Part shown: in pieces, positions 1-6,418 of the stretch
How positions within the stretch are numbered: position 1 is the stretch's first letter
Layout: each line of letters begins with the position of its first letter
Assembly (NCBI GenBank): GCA_021788565.1
Contig: JAJYKO010000237.1
Location: 1-7,612, forward strand
Source: Chloroflexota bacterium
Lineage (GTDB): Bacteria > Chloroflexota > UBA6077
Direction: 5' to 3'
DNA length: 7,612 nt
Notes under the pieces: model-generated
Database searches by the model: none
Told to the model about the DNA's origin: nothing
Seen by the model: only the letters and a program-made list of their open reading frames with translations
Position numbers and translations under genes: made by a program

Positions 1-75
1 CGGCAGCAGGCCTTCCGGCGGCCCCATGCGATCGGAATCCGGCGGTCTATAGAAGTCTGCATCTTGCGGCAGTTG

Positions 76-113
76 GAGAGGGGCGAGGCCATCAGTTCGG
101 CCTCGCCCCTCTC
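76..113 (+). terminator. Strong hairpin, probable terminator of a gene to the left
   Basis: GAGAGGGGCGAGGCC (76-90) pairs perfectly over 15 bp with 99-113 around an 8-nt loop. There is no clear T-tract after it (GTCTTCCCG follows). A + strand frame open from the window edge stops at TAG 50-52, 24 nt before the hairpin, so this may be the terminator of a truncated upstream gene. That gene cannot be identified from about 16 residues. The GGGGCGA core of the stem recurs in other hairpins of this window (1353-1388, 1444-1484, 3988-4005). Confidence 0.5.
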
Positions 114-166
114 GTCTTCCCGTGATGCGGTTCATGGATCGGGTTACGGTCACGCGTGGACGCGAG

Positions 167-241
167 GGGGAGGGCGAGCCTCCTGGCGAGCCGCCACGTC
201 GGAAGGGAACAGGCGGCTCGGGCGGGACCCTCGCCCTCCCC
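167..241. repeat. Compound inverted repeat, probable dispersed palindromic element
   Basis: Outer arms of 12 bp, GGGGAGGGCGAG (167-178) and its complement (230-241), enclose a second 9-bp pair, CGAGCCGCC (187-195) with GGCGGCTCG (212-220), around a 16-nt loop. The element lies in the non-coding stretch 1-345, just upstream of the hydrolase gene. Nothing in it looks coding. Its shape suggests a dispersed intergenic repeat of the kind common in Chloroflexota and other high-GC genomes, or a structured leader for the next gene. The sequence cannot separate these two readings. Confidence 0.45.
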
Positions 242-345
242 ACCTTCGGAGTTGGGCGTGTGAACCGTAAATTCAGTGTAAAATCGCCCACTATTGCTAA
301 AGGTTGGTAGTAAACTGAGGCCAGCACATCTCGAAAGGCACTCCG

Positions 346-1353
346 ATGCTGGAGGACGGAAAGCGGGTAGTTTTAGGCGTACTGGCCTTTGCCCTGTTTG
401 CCTCTCTACTGGTCGTGATGATGCAGCCCCAGTTTGTGGCGCTCGCCGCTCAATCGGCGTCCCTCGCCAGGACGCTGGTCCCGTCCAAATCGCTGCTCCC
501 CGGTTTCCTGGTGCCCCTGGTAGAGCCAGTCGTGGCCACCGCGGTGCCGAAGCCAAAGGGAACTGTGGTGAGCCTCGGCGTATCAGTGGGAGGCTACCAG
601 GAGTTCCAGTTCATCGACCAGCAGGGCCGAACCATGAACTTCCTCATGTACGTACCCCCCTCGGGCTCTCCCGTCCGGAAGTACCCCCTCGTCCTGGTGC
701 TGGAGGGAAGTGGGGAGGAGTCGCAGCCGGGCATGACACCCAGCCAGGGCCTTGCCCTCCTGGCTGGCCACCCCTACGTGACGCCATGGGTGCCCGACCC
801 CGCCAACCCGGGTGCGCCCAACGTCCAGTCACAGTGGCCCAGCTTCATCGTGATCCCCCAGCTAGCTGCTCCGAGCCGCTGGGTGGACGTCCCCGGCAAC
901 CAGGGCTCCTACCAGCTCGCCACCAATCCCTCGGTAGGACTGGAGATGGCCAAGGAGCTCACGGATACCCTCCAGGCCGAATACACCCAGATAGATGCCA
1001 ATCGCCTCTACGTCACTGGGATCTCCATGGGGGGATACGGGACGTGGGAGATGGTGGAGCGCTGGCCGGGGTACTTCGCCGCCGCGGCGCCTGTGGCTGG
1101 GGGAGGGGATCCCTCCAAGGCGTACCTGCTGAAGGACCTGCCCATCTGGGTGTTCCAGGGAGCGGCTGACCCGATCGTGCCGGTCTCGGCCTCGCAGGAC
1201 ATGGTGGCCGCGATCAAGGCCGCGGGTGGTCATCCCAAGCTCACCCTTTTCCCGGGGCTGGGGCACAACGACACGACGTGGGCCACGGTATACGACGTGA
1301 CCGCCCCGAGCTCGACCAACCTCTTCCAGTGGCTCTTCGCCCAGCACAGGTAG
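346..1353 (+). CDS. Exported alpha/beta hydrolase, COG4099-type predicted peptidase/esterase
   Basis: This 335-residue protein looks like a serine hydrolase acting outside the membrane on an ester or peptide substrate that cannot be named. Residues 8-28 are a hydrophobic signal peptide or anchor after a short charged start. The mature part begins with a beta-rich lead-in (about 75-120). The nucleophile elbow is VTGISMGGYGTWE with Ser227. The acid is probably Asp275 in FQGAADPIVPV and the base His307 in PGLGHND, so the triad is complete and well spaced. The motif run (TGISMGGYGTWE, AAAPVAGGGD, LPIWVFQGAADPIVPV, final LFQWLFAQ) is what I know from COG4099 proteins related to the S9/PHB-depolymerase-like esterases. 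The ATG at 346 has GAAAGG (333-338) seven bases upstream. The protein appears full length. It converges with the surface-protein gene and is probably transcribed alone. Confidence 0.85.
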   Translation: MLEDGKRVVLGVLAFALFASLLVVMMQPQFVALAAQSASLARTLVPSKSLLPGFLVPLVEPVVATAVPKPKGTVVSLGVSVGGYQEFQFIDQQGRTMNFLMYVPPSGSPVRKYPLVLVLEGSGEESQPGMTPSQGLALLAGHPYVTPWVPDPANPGAPNVQSQWPSFIVIPQLAAPSRWVDVPGNQGSYQLATNPSVGLEMAKELTDTLQAEYTQIDANRLYVTGISMGGYGTWEMVERWPGYFAAAAPVAGGGDPSKAYLLKDLPIWVFQGAADPIVPVSASQDMVAAIKAAGGHPKLTLFPGLGHNDTTWATVYDVTAPSSTNLFQWLFAQHR

Positions 1354-1388
1354 GGGCGAAGCATCCCCGGCCGAGGATGCTTCGCCCC
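1353..1388 (+). terminator. Terminator hairpin of the hydrolase gene
   Basis: GGGGCGAAGCATCC (1353-1366) pairs perfectly over 14 bp with 1375-1388 around an 8-nt loop. The stem begins on the last base of the hydrolase stop codon TAG (1351-1353). No T-tract follows, so either termination works without one or the element is a dispersed palindrome placed at a gene end. It shares the GGGGCGA stem core with other hairpins here. Confidence 0.6.
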
Positions 1389-1415
1389 TGCTCATCAGCG
1401 GGATGACGCCGCGGT

Positions 1416-1437
1416 CCTGACGTTACCCTGACGTTAC
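1416..1437. repeat. Perfect 11-bp tandem repeat between the two hairpins
   Basis: CCTGACGTTAC occurs twice head to tail (1416-1426 and 1427-1437) in the gap between the convergent genes. It lies between the two gene-end hairpins. No function is evident; a small slippage duplication is the simplest reading. Confidence 0.5.
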
Positions 1438-1443
1438 AAAGAT

Positions 1444-1484
1444 GGGCAGGGGTGACGCCACCCCTGTTCGCGTCACCCCTGCCC
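1444..1484 (-). terminator. Terminator hairpin of the surface-protein gene, possibly bidirectional
   Basis: GGGCAGGGGTGACGC (1444-1458) pairs perfectly over 15 bp with 1470-1484 around an 11-nt loop. It lies 27 nt beyond the end of the minus-strand gene. Read on the minus strand the stem is followed by ATCTTTGTAACG, a weak T-rich tail, which fits a terminator for that gene. It could also stop read-through from the hydrolase gene on the plus strand. Confidence 0.65.
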
Positions 1485-1511
1485 AGTCGCGCGCCATTAG
1501 GCGCTAGCCGG

Positions 1512-2999
1512 TTATATCCTCGCGTACACTCGCCGCAGTGTCAGTCCGGCCGTCGTGAACAGCATTCCGGCCAAAGCGAACCATCCGTAGCCGTCGCTCT
1601 CCCCGGCATCCCCTGTATTAGGAAGAACCGTAGGCGTAGCTGGCGGCGGAGCCGGGTGCTGTCCCTTCACCGCGGGCGCGGGAACCGTGGGAGCCGGGGC
1701 AGCCGCAACCGCTGCCGCTGGAGTAGCCGTCGGCGGCGCTGGCGGCGCAGGTGGCGCTGGTGGCGCGGGCGGTGCGGCCGCGGCGACGGCCGGTGTCGGA
1801 GTAGGGGGCAGCGGCGTGGCTGCGGGCACCGGGTTCGATGGGCACTGCCCGCCAACGGGCGTCTGATGAGGGCCGTTCACTATTGCGTTGTACTCGGGCG
1901 TGCCCCTGGTGGCGCTCTTCAGGCTCCAGTTGCCCGACGAGTCCTGCACGCAGAAGAGATCAGCGCTTGGCCCCCCTGATGGCGCGGCCGGCGCGGGGGT
2001 GTTGGTCGAAACAGGTGTGTTGGTCGAAACAGGTGTGTTGTTCGGCTCCGGCGTGTTGGTTGGCACAGGTGTGCTGGTCGGCGCCGGGGTGTTGTTCGGC
2101 TCCGGCGTGTTCGTCGCCGCCGGGGTGTTCGTCGGCTCCGGTGTGTTGGTTGGCACAGGTGTGCTGGTTGGCACAGGTGTGTTGGTTGGCACAGGTGTGT
2201 TGGTCGCCGCCGGGGTGTTCGTCGGCTCCGGCGTGTTAGTTGGCACAGGTGTGTTGGTTGGCACAGGTGTGTTGGTCGCCGCCGGGGTGTTCGTCGGCTC
2301 CGGCGTGTTAGTTGGCACAGGTGTGTTGGTCGCCGCCGGGGTGTTCGTCGGCTCCGGCGTGTTGGTCGCCGCCGGGGTGTTGGTTGGCACAGGGGTGCTG
2401 GTCGGCACAGGGGTGCTGGTCGGCACAGGTGTGCTGGTTGGCACAGGGGTGTTAGTCGGCACAGGGGTGTTAGTCGGCACAGGGGTGTTAGTCGGCACAG
2501 GGGTGTTAGTCGGCACAGGTGTGCTGGTCGCCGCCGGGGTGTTGGTCGGGGTCGGCGTTGCCTGCTCGGTGCAAGAGAGGCTGATCGACTTGGCATCCAT
2601 TCCCCCAACGGCGGGGTTGGCGCTCTGGACCTCAACTCTATACGTGTTGGCACCTTGGATGACGATCACCGGAATAGCGAATGTATTGCTGCTCTGGTTG
2701 TTGAACGTCAGCGTTTCGGTGCCGCCCGTCGGATCGAATGTCGAACTACCCGTCAGGTGCGATGTCACCACTAACGTAATCGTGCCGGTATAATCCCCCG
2801 TCAGTTGCAGGGTGCCGGTGAACTCCTGCTGGGCGTTACAAACCAGATTTGCGTCGATAGGACTTGTGATCGAGATGCTGGACTGGCTCCCGCTCCCCAT
2901 GGCCGTCTGCGTGGAGATGGCGGCCAGTGCCACGAGCCCCACGAGAGCCAACGCCGGGAACCTACCGCCCAGCGCCCCGAAGAACCGGTTTCGTTTCAT
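1512..2999 (-). CDS. Sortase-anchored surface protein with a TPxPTN stalk and LPNTG signal
   Basis: This is a 495-residue exported protein, probably fixed to the cell surface. The start at 2999 is chosen over an upstream one (3158) because GGAAGGAGAG lies 8 nt before it and the protein then opens with a proper signal peptide: MKRNR, a hydrophobic stretch (about 15-28) and a likely cleavage near residues 34-38. Residues 38-145 look like one beta-sandwich (Ig-like) domain with Cys54 and Cys143 able to pair. Residues 148-333 are 31 hexapeptides ([18 protein letters not shown]), a Thr/Pro stalk likely to be extended and O-glycosylated. A small domain (about 345-390; Cys350, Cys386) follows, then a Pro/Ala linker. 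The end is LPNTG (459-463), a hydrophobic helix (about 471-488) and the basic tail RRVYARI, a classic sortase substrate signal. No sortase gene is in the window. The ligand or role is unknown; adhesin or envelope spacer are both possible. Confidence 0.85.
   Translation of the reverse strand: MKRNRFFGALGGRFPALALVGLVALAAISTQTAMGSGSQSSISITSPIDANLVCNAQQEFTGTLQLTGDYTGTITLVVTSHLTGSSTFDPTGGTETLTFNNQSSNTFAIPVIVIQGANTYRVEVQSANPAVGGMDAKSISLSCTEQATPTPTNTPAATSTPVPTNTPVPTNTPVPTNTPVPTNTPVPTSTPVPTSTPVPTSTPVPTNTPAATNTPEPTNTPAATNTPVPTNTPEPTNTPAATNTPVPTNTPVPTNTPEPTNTPAATNTPVPTNTPVPTSTPVPTNTPEPTNTPAATNTPEPNNTPAPTSTPVPTNTPEPNNTPVSTNTPVSTNTPAPAAPSGGPSADLFCVQDSSGNWSLKSATRGTPEYNAIVNGPHQTPVGGQCPSNPVPAATPLPPTPTPAVAAAAPPAPPAPPAPPAPPTATPAAAVAAAPAPTVPAPAVKGQHPAPPPATPTVLPNTGDAGESDGYGWFALAGMLFTTAGLTLRRVYARI
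2001..2558 (-). repeat. 31 tandem 18-bp units coding the hexapeptide stalk
   Basis: 558 bp equals exactly 31 units of 18 bp, all in frame within the surface-protein gene. Units at 2451-2504 are three exact DNA copies (plus strand GTTAGTCGGCACAGGGGT), and the next one (2505-2522) differs by one base. A larger pattern is laid over this: the order [18 protein letters not shown] recurs as near-identical 54-bp blocks (TPAATN units at 2109-2126, 2199-2216, 2271-2288, 2325-2342, 2361-2378). This points to recent growth by slippage or unequal exchange. The array also opens false reading frames on both strands. Confidence 0.9.
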
Positions 3000-3239
3000 G
3001 ATGATTGCTCTCCTTCCCACCAACTGGGGTGCCCCGCCCTGGGTCGGGCAACTTCGCGCTCCGGCGAGGACCCCAAAGGCTGCACACGCTTGTAGGACTT
3101 CTAACTTGCACAATTCTCTTGTAGAAGCGTGATGAGAATATGACAGTCCGGGCAGCAACAGGTGACAGGTTAGTCAGAGACTTGACGACTAATCAGCTTC
3201 GGGCAGCTTTCGCGGCGCCCGAAACCATAGGAGGTAAAG

Positions 3240-3590
3240 ATGCCTCGGCTGCGTGAGATGGCCCCACCGAGAGGATACGTGCGTGGAAACGGCCAGGACG
3301 GCGGCTCCCCGGGCCTGCCGGCGTCATCTAGTCTTCATTACAGTCCGTACATCCGCCCTGTCCTCGCAAAATTAGCCTTCGCGAGTCAGGCAGTCCGCGC
3401 AGGCGGACTTAGCCAGGGATGGAGCCGGCGACTTCCAGTCGCGCGGGGAGCTCCGAATACAAGCTTCCACCTGTTCGGAAGGATCTGCCACGAGAAGCTG
3501 AGGCGATTTGGCTCCAGATACTCGTGGCCGGGGGCGTCGTGGAGATGGGACGCTGGCGGACGCGCGATCACCAGACGGAGATCGACCTAG
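3240..3590 (+). CDS. Unrecognised frame behind a strong SD site, probably not an intact gene
   Basis: AGGAGGT (3229-3235) sits four bases before ATG 3240, one of the best SD sites in the window. The preceding 80 bp contain two short hairpins (TTAGTC 3170-3175 with GACTAA 3187-3192; CGGGC 3200-3204 with GCCCG 3217-3221). The 116-residue product is Arg/Gly/Pro-rich, matches nothing I recognise and has no domain or membrane segment. Its frame runs through the hairpin repeat at 3392-3442, and its residues 76-90 then coincide with the first piece of the DUF234 remnant. The likeliest story is that a gene start survived while its body was replaced by repeat and remnant sequence. A short real protein starting here is possible but unproven. 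Confidence 0.25.
   Translation: MPRLREMAPPRGYVRGNGQDGGSPGLPASSSLHYSPYIRPVLAKLAFASQAVRAGGLSQGWSRRLPVARGAPNTSFHLFGRICHEKLRRFGSRYSWPGASWRWDAGGRAITRRRST
3392..3442. repeat. Two-hairpin dispersed intergenic repeat
   Basis: AGTCCGC (3392-3398) pairs with GCGGACT (3403-3409) around GCAG. Eighteen bases later GCGACT (3428-3433) pairs with AGTCGC (3437-3442) around TCC. From memory, paired hairpins of the form 'agtccgc-gcag-gcggact' followed by 'gcgact-tc-agtcgc' are a frequent dispersed repeat between genes in Chloroflexota and some cyanobacteria. The order and spacing here agree with that. It lies directly before the DUF234 remnant, in a stretch without intact genes. Confidence 0.6.
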
Positions 3591-3718
3591 TGGCCAGGCT
3601 GGTGGACGGGCCTTTCCTTTTCGGGGAGTGGGAATGGGCTTTTTCGCCGGTGCCAACAGGCGACCGGAACAGACTCTACCGAAAGGTGGAGGCAATTCCT
3701 CACGCGAAATGGAAGTAA
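3465..3718 (+). pseudogene. Frameshifted remnant of a DUF234 domain (ATPase C-terminus)
   Basis: Two frames together give the C-terminal part of a DUF234 domain, which in bacteria and archaea follows an AAA-type ATPase domain and resembles PD-(D/E)XK nuclease folds. The first piece (3465-3512) reads FHLFGRICHEKLRRFG, like the family's F-x-x-x-C-R-E-x-L-R-R helix. After a frame change between about 3512 and 3539 the second reads VEMGRWRTRDHQTEIDLVAR, then FLFGEWEW and SPVPTG, ending at a stop (3716-3718). The family core is EIDLVA followed by a GE-C-K-W strand. Here that strand is GEWEW, so the usual Lys is Glu (GAA, one base from AAA). The ATPase half is absent; the dispersed repeat lies where it would be. 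I infer a dead fragment. The family call is by eye and moderately secure. Confidence 0.55.
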
Positions 3719-3921
3719 GCGCCTGCCCACCCAACTCCGTCGTTATCGGCGTGCCGCTGGCCGTAGCCAACACTGAGAGCGCCACTCCTGAATACAACCA
3801 GTTCCCGCCGCATATGGAGCCCCTCAGCGCGGCCGCGTCACCCCAGACTGAAAGGTGTCACTTTGGCCCGGTCGCTCGCAAAGCATTAACGCTCTGTAAT
3901 CCACGAGCGACAGCCAATTAA

Positions 3922-3937
3922 TGGCGAGCGCTCGCCA
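3922..3937. promoter_or_regulatory. Perfect 16-bp palindrome, possible operator
   Basis: TGGCGAGCGCTCGCCA is fully self-complementary. It lies 159 bp before the first glycosyltransferase gene, in otherwise non-coding DNA. A dimeric regulator site is one reading; a chance or repeat-derived palindrome in high-GC DNA is another. Confidence 0.25.
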
Positions 3938-3987
3938 GACGGGCGTATGATGCGCACCACCCAAAGATAGCGGCTGGTTTGCCAGAT

Positions 3988-4005
3988 CGGGGCGATCTCG
4001 CCCCG
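3988..4005. repeat. Short GGGGCGA hairpin
   Basis: CGGGGCGA (3988-3995) and TCGCCCCG (3998-4005) are complementary; with a four-base loop the stem is 7 bp. The stem core matches that of the longer gene-end hairpins at 76-113, 1353-1388 and 1444-1484. It could end transcription from the left before the glycosyltransferase genes, or be a repeat. Confidence 0.4.
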
Positions 4006-4096
4006 CCAGTGATCCGATTCGGTCGGGCAGGAAAGCCGAGAACGAATGTTGGCGTCGTAGCGCCTCTTAGCAACGCTTCTTGATAGGTAGCGAAAC

Positions 4097-5290
4097 ATGA
4101 AGACTCGAAGCCCTATCGGAGTCCCGATCCAAACAGGCCCCGTATCATCCGCAACTAGAAGGCGCCAAATGCCGCGCGGTCTCGGTCACGTTGGCCATCT
4201 TGCCACGTTCAGTGTTCTCGTCTTCCTCGCGCTGTCCGGCCTGGGGCTTTCGATCCCACGACACGGCATGCCATCTGATCTGGCCTGGTTCATCGACTGT
4301 GGACAGCGTTTTGCCGCCGGCACGACCCCCTACGTCGCCGCCGCACCCAACCTCAATCCGCCTACCGCGCTTCCGCTGTACATCCTGCTTGCGTACCTGG
4401 ACGGCCCGTACATGGGTTGGGTCTGGTTCGTGGTGAACCTCTCCGCTTATTCGTTCGCCCTTGTGGCGCTCTTTCGAACCTACCTGCCACGCCCGACGCT
4501 GCTGGAAATACTGTGGCCTCTCAGCATCGCGCCGCTCTGGGAGATGGGGCTCGGGCTCGGCAACCTTTACCCCCTGCTCTGCTTGCTCGCCGTCCTTATC
4601 GCAGTCCCTCTGGAACGCCAACGTAGCCTGGTTGCAGGGCTGCTCCTAGGCCTGCTTATAGCCCTCAAGCCGAATTTTGTCGTCTTACCTGTCCTCCTGT
4701 TTCTTTCAGGCCATCGGCGCCCGTCTGTCTGGGCCGGATTTTCGGCGCTGGTACTTGCTCTCCTGCCGCTCATTGCATTTGGGCCTGACCCATATCTCCA
4801 ATGGCTCGGCGTGGTGACCGGACCGGCGTGGTATGCGGCGGTGGCCAACATCTCACTGTACGGCGCCGCAGTCAGGACGGGATTTCCCTCCCTGGGAATG
4901 CTAGCGTCCGCGGCTATCGGCCTGCTGGCCGCGTGGTTCGCCGCGACCCGTCGCCCGGACGCCCCCACCGTGAGCATCGCTGGCACTGGCCTCGCCCTCC
5001 TGCTGAGCCCCCTCGCCTGGCCGGGATATGCACTTCCACTGCTTCCATTTTTCTTCGTTTATCGGCCATGGACTCGGCTCATCAGAACCGTCGCCGTGCT
5101 TATCATGGTTCCCGCGTATGCTCTCTACGCGCTCTGGCACCTGCTGCCGAATACCATTGCCTTGATCGGTTGGCTTTACCTTGTAGTTCTGGTAATGGTC
5201 CTTGTCGAGATCACCCGCCGAGCGCAACGGGTGTCTCTCCAGCCCGAACTCAACGAACTGTCTAAGCTGCATGAACCGGCTCGAGGATAG
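4097..5290 (+). CDS. GT87/DUF2029-family membrane glycosyltransferase
   Basis: This 397-residue protein has about ten or more membrane segments and the sequence pattern of GT87 (DUF2029), a GT-C family that includes the mycobacterial mannosyltransferase PimE. Such enzymes take a sugar, typically mannose, from a polyprenyl phosphate and add it to a glycolipid or glycan outside the membrane. Landmarks are the first hydrophobic segment (35-54); SDLAWFIDCGQRFAAGTTPY (60-79), whose Asp61 or Asp67 stands where the family has its catalytic Asp after the first helix; NLNPP (85-89); LGNLYPLLCLLAVL (154-167); GLLLGLLIALKPN (181-193); NISLYGAAVR (251-260); and LLSPLAWPGYAL (302-313). The ATG at 4097 has a weak SD (TAGGTAG); Met25 (4169), with GAAGG upstream, is an alternative and would drop a charged leader. 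It is intact, and a second GT87 gene follows 29 bp later. The acceptor is unknown. Confidence 0.85.
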   Translation: MKTRSPIGVPIQTGPVSSATRRRQMPRGLGHVGHLATFSVLVFLALSGLGLSIPRHGMPSDLAWFIDCGQRFAAGTTPYVAAAPNLNPPTALPLYILLAYLDGPYMGWVWFVVNLSAYSFALVALFRTYLPRPTLLEILWPLSIAPLWEMGLGLGNLYPLLCLLAVLIAVPLERQRSLVAGLLLGLLIALKPNFVVLPVLLFLSGHRRPSVWAGFSALVLALLPLIAFGPDPYLQWLGVVTGPAWYAAVANISLYGAAVRTGFPSLGMLASAAIGLLAAWFAATRRPDAPTVSIAGTGLALLLSPLAWPGYALPLLPFFFVYRPWTRLIRTVAVLIMVPAYALYALWHLLPNTIALIGWLYLVVLVMVLVEITRRAQRVSLQPELNELSKLHEPARG

Positions 5291-5319
5291 TTGTGCAATC
5301 ATCACTAGGAGGTGAGCTG

Positions 5320-6396
5320 TTGTCCCACCGATGCAGAATCGTTGTGGCCATCGGCGCGACATTGAGTGGCGTCGCTTTAGTGGTACTTGGTCAGTTCCTG
5401 GTCATGCACCGGAAGTAAGCGGTCGATTTCCCCAATTACTATGCCGCTGCGAACGCCAATCTGCATGGCCGCCCGGTTTATGAGGCCGGCCGCGAATTGG
5501 AATGTCTCTACCCACCTGCATTCCTTGCGCTCGTGGCACCCTTAACCCTACTCCCGATGGGAATAGCCCTTGTTCTCTGGGACGCAATTCAACTCGCCGC
5601 GCTCGGTTTCGTGCTGGCGTGGACGCTTCGAAATCGCTCGCGCCCACATGAACTAGCCCTCACACTGGTTTTCCTCACCCTCTGGTTCCCAGCCTTCGTG
5701 GGACTACGCTTCGGACAGGTAGCCGGCATCCTGGCAGTAGGCTGGCTGATGTTTGGTCATGAACTGCGCAGCGGTCATGAATTGCGCGCCGGATTGTGGT
5801 TGTCTCTGCTGACCATCAAGCCGCCACTGCTCCTTGTGCCCTTCTGCCTGCTGATCTATCTCAGGAGAGAGCGCGCACTAATCGGTCTACTGACCGGCGG
5901 GGCTGTCTGGTTACTCGTCAGCATCGCTATGGTGGGCCCCTCCGGATTCCTTGGCTATCTGCGTACATTGCTCGTCGCTGCGGGTGCGCAGACGTCGGAT
6001 GCGGTCTATCGCACTTCCACCTACTCGTGGGCCTCCATCACCAACGTGCTTCCCTCCCAAGGATGGCTCATATTCCTTGTGATTGATGCTCTGACGATAG
6101 CGCTGACGCTTCGGCTCGCGCGCGGTCGTTCAGTCGAGGATTCCATGGCCACTGCCACTCCCGCAATGTTGCTGGCCAGTCCGCACGTCCTTGTCCATGA
6201 CCTCCTCCCACTGGTAGCAACGCTGCCGGCACTGCCACGACGAGGCCGGGCGCTCATCGCCTTCAGCCCGGTTGCCGCTTTCGCCATCGTTCCCATTACG
6301 CACATGATGCTTGCCGCGCCTCAGATCATCTCGTTGCTGATGTTCGGCATGACGTTCGTTTTTGGCGGGTTCGCCAGCCGCAGGATGGTGGTATGA
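5320..6396 (+). pseudogene. GT87/DUF2029-family glycosyltransferase interrupted by one in-frame TAA
   Basis: A TTG at 5320 stands seven bases after GGAGG in AGGAGGTGA (5307-5315) and opens a frame with an ideal first membrane helix, IVVAIGATLSGVALVVLGQF. After 32 codons TAA (5416-5418) stops it. The same frame then continues AVDFPNYYAAANANLHGRPV, the family's D-F-x-x-Y-Y-x-A motif, followed by LYPPAFLALVAPL, GLRFGQVAGILAVGWLMF, LSLLTIKPPLLLVPF and LLASPHVLVHDLLPL, and ends at TGA 6394-6396. The stop falls between helix 1 and the catalytic loop, so both halves are needed. The longest uninterrupted part runs from a TTG at 5497, but that start lacks a good SD and has lost the catalytic Asp. The rest shows no decay, so the mutation is recent or a sequencing error. 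An 18-bp tandem duplication (5755-5790) encodes GHELRSGHELRAG in a loop. The intact protein would have about 358 residues. Confidence 0.75.
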
Positions 6397-6412
6397 TTTT
6401 CGACCTGGAGGT
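6389..6412 (+). promoter_or_regulatory. Extended -10 promoter fused to an SD site (copy 1)
   Basis: TGGTATGAT (6389-6397) has the form of an extended -10 (TGnTATnnT). Five bases later comes ACCTGGAGGT (6403-6412) and, six bases after that, the GTG start at 6419. A transcript from this -10 would begin about at the SD, giving a leader of roughly 15 nt. The -10 overlaps the TGA stop of the upstream gene. The same arrangement recurs at 7425-7448. No clear -35 is seen, as is usual with extended -10 sites. Confidence 0.45.
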
Positions 6413-6418
6413 GGACCC

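Larger units (their letters stand above)
3719..4096. other. 378-bp gap without a supported gene, upstream of the glycosyltransferases
   Basis: No frame here gives a recognisable protein; the open + frame that covers 3719-3921 reads as low-quality composition with no motif. The gap contains a perfect 16-bp palindrome at 3922-3937 and a short hairpin at 3988-4005, listed separately. I could not find a convincing -35/-10 pair before the gene at 4097. Confidence 0.5.

Noticed and set aside
170..240. Small SRP (4.5S) RNA, because of GGAAGGGAACA in a loop between paired arms
   Set aside because: The 5' side of the internal loop lacks the CAGG element and is a base short, and AGCA is changed to AACA. 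The outer arms look like a palindromic repeat.
294..1169. Alternative + frame overlapping the hydrolase
   Set aside because: Arg/Pro/Gly-rich composition without motifs; the overlapping frame from 346 has a complete catalytic triad.
2001..2558. CRISPR-like regular repetition
   Set aside because: Units are contiguous 18-bp copies with no spacers and encode hexapeptides in frame.
1888..2793. Long + strand frame coding [15 protein letters not shown] repeats (and a minus frame at 1919-2653 rich in PAHLCQPT)
   Set aside because: They are shadows of the 18-bp array; a unit length divisible by three without stops opens other frames. Only the minus frame 1512-2999 has a signal peptide, SD and sorting signal.
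3160..3260. Riboswitch (cyclic-di-GMP type considered)
   Set aside because: Only short local hairpins and a loose resemblance around GAAACCATAGGAGGTAAAG; the conserved receptor elements could not be matched.
3508..3921. 137-residue + frame in the 3.5-3.9 kb stretch
   Set aside because: No SD, no recognisable motif, and its first half overlaps the DUF234 remnant in another frame.
4145..4621. Minus-strand frames opposite the glycosyltransferase genes (also 4567-4986, 4901-5362, 6021-6305, 6130-6462)
   Set aside because: Charged, motif-free shadows of high-GC membrane-protein genes on the plus strand.
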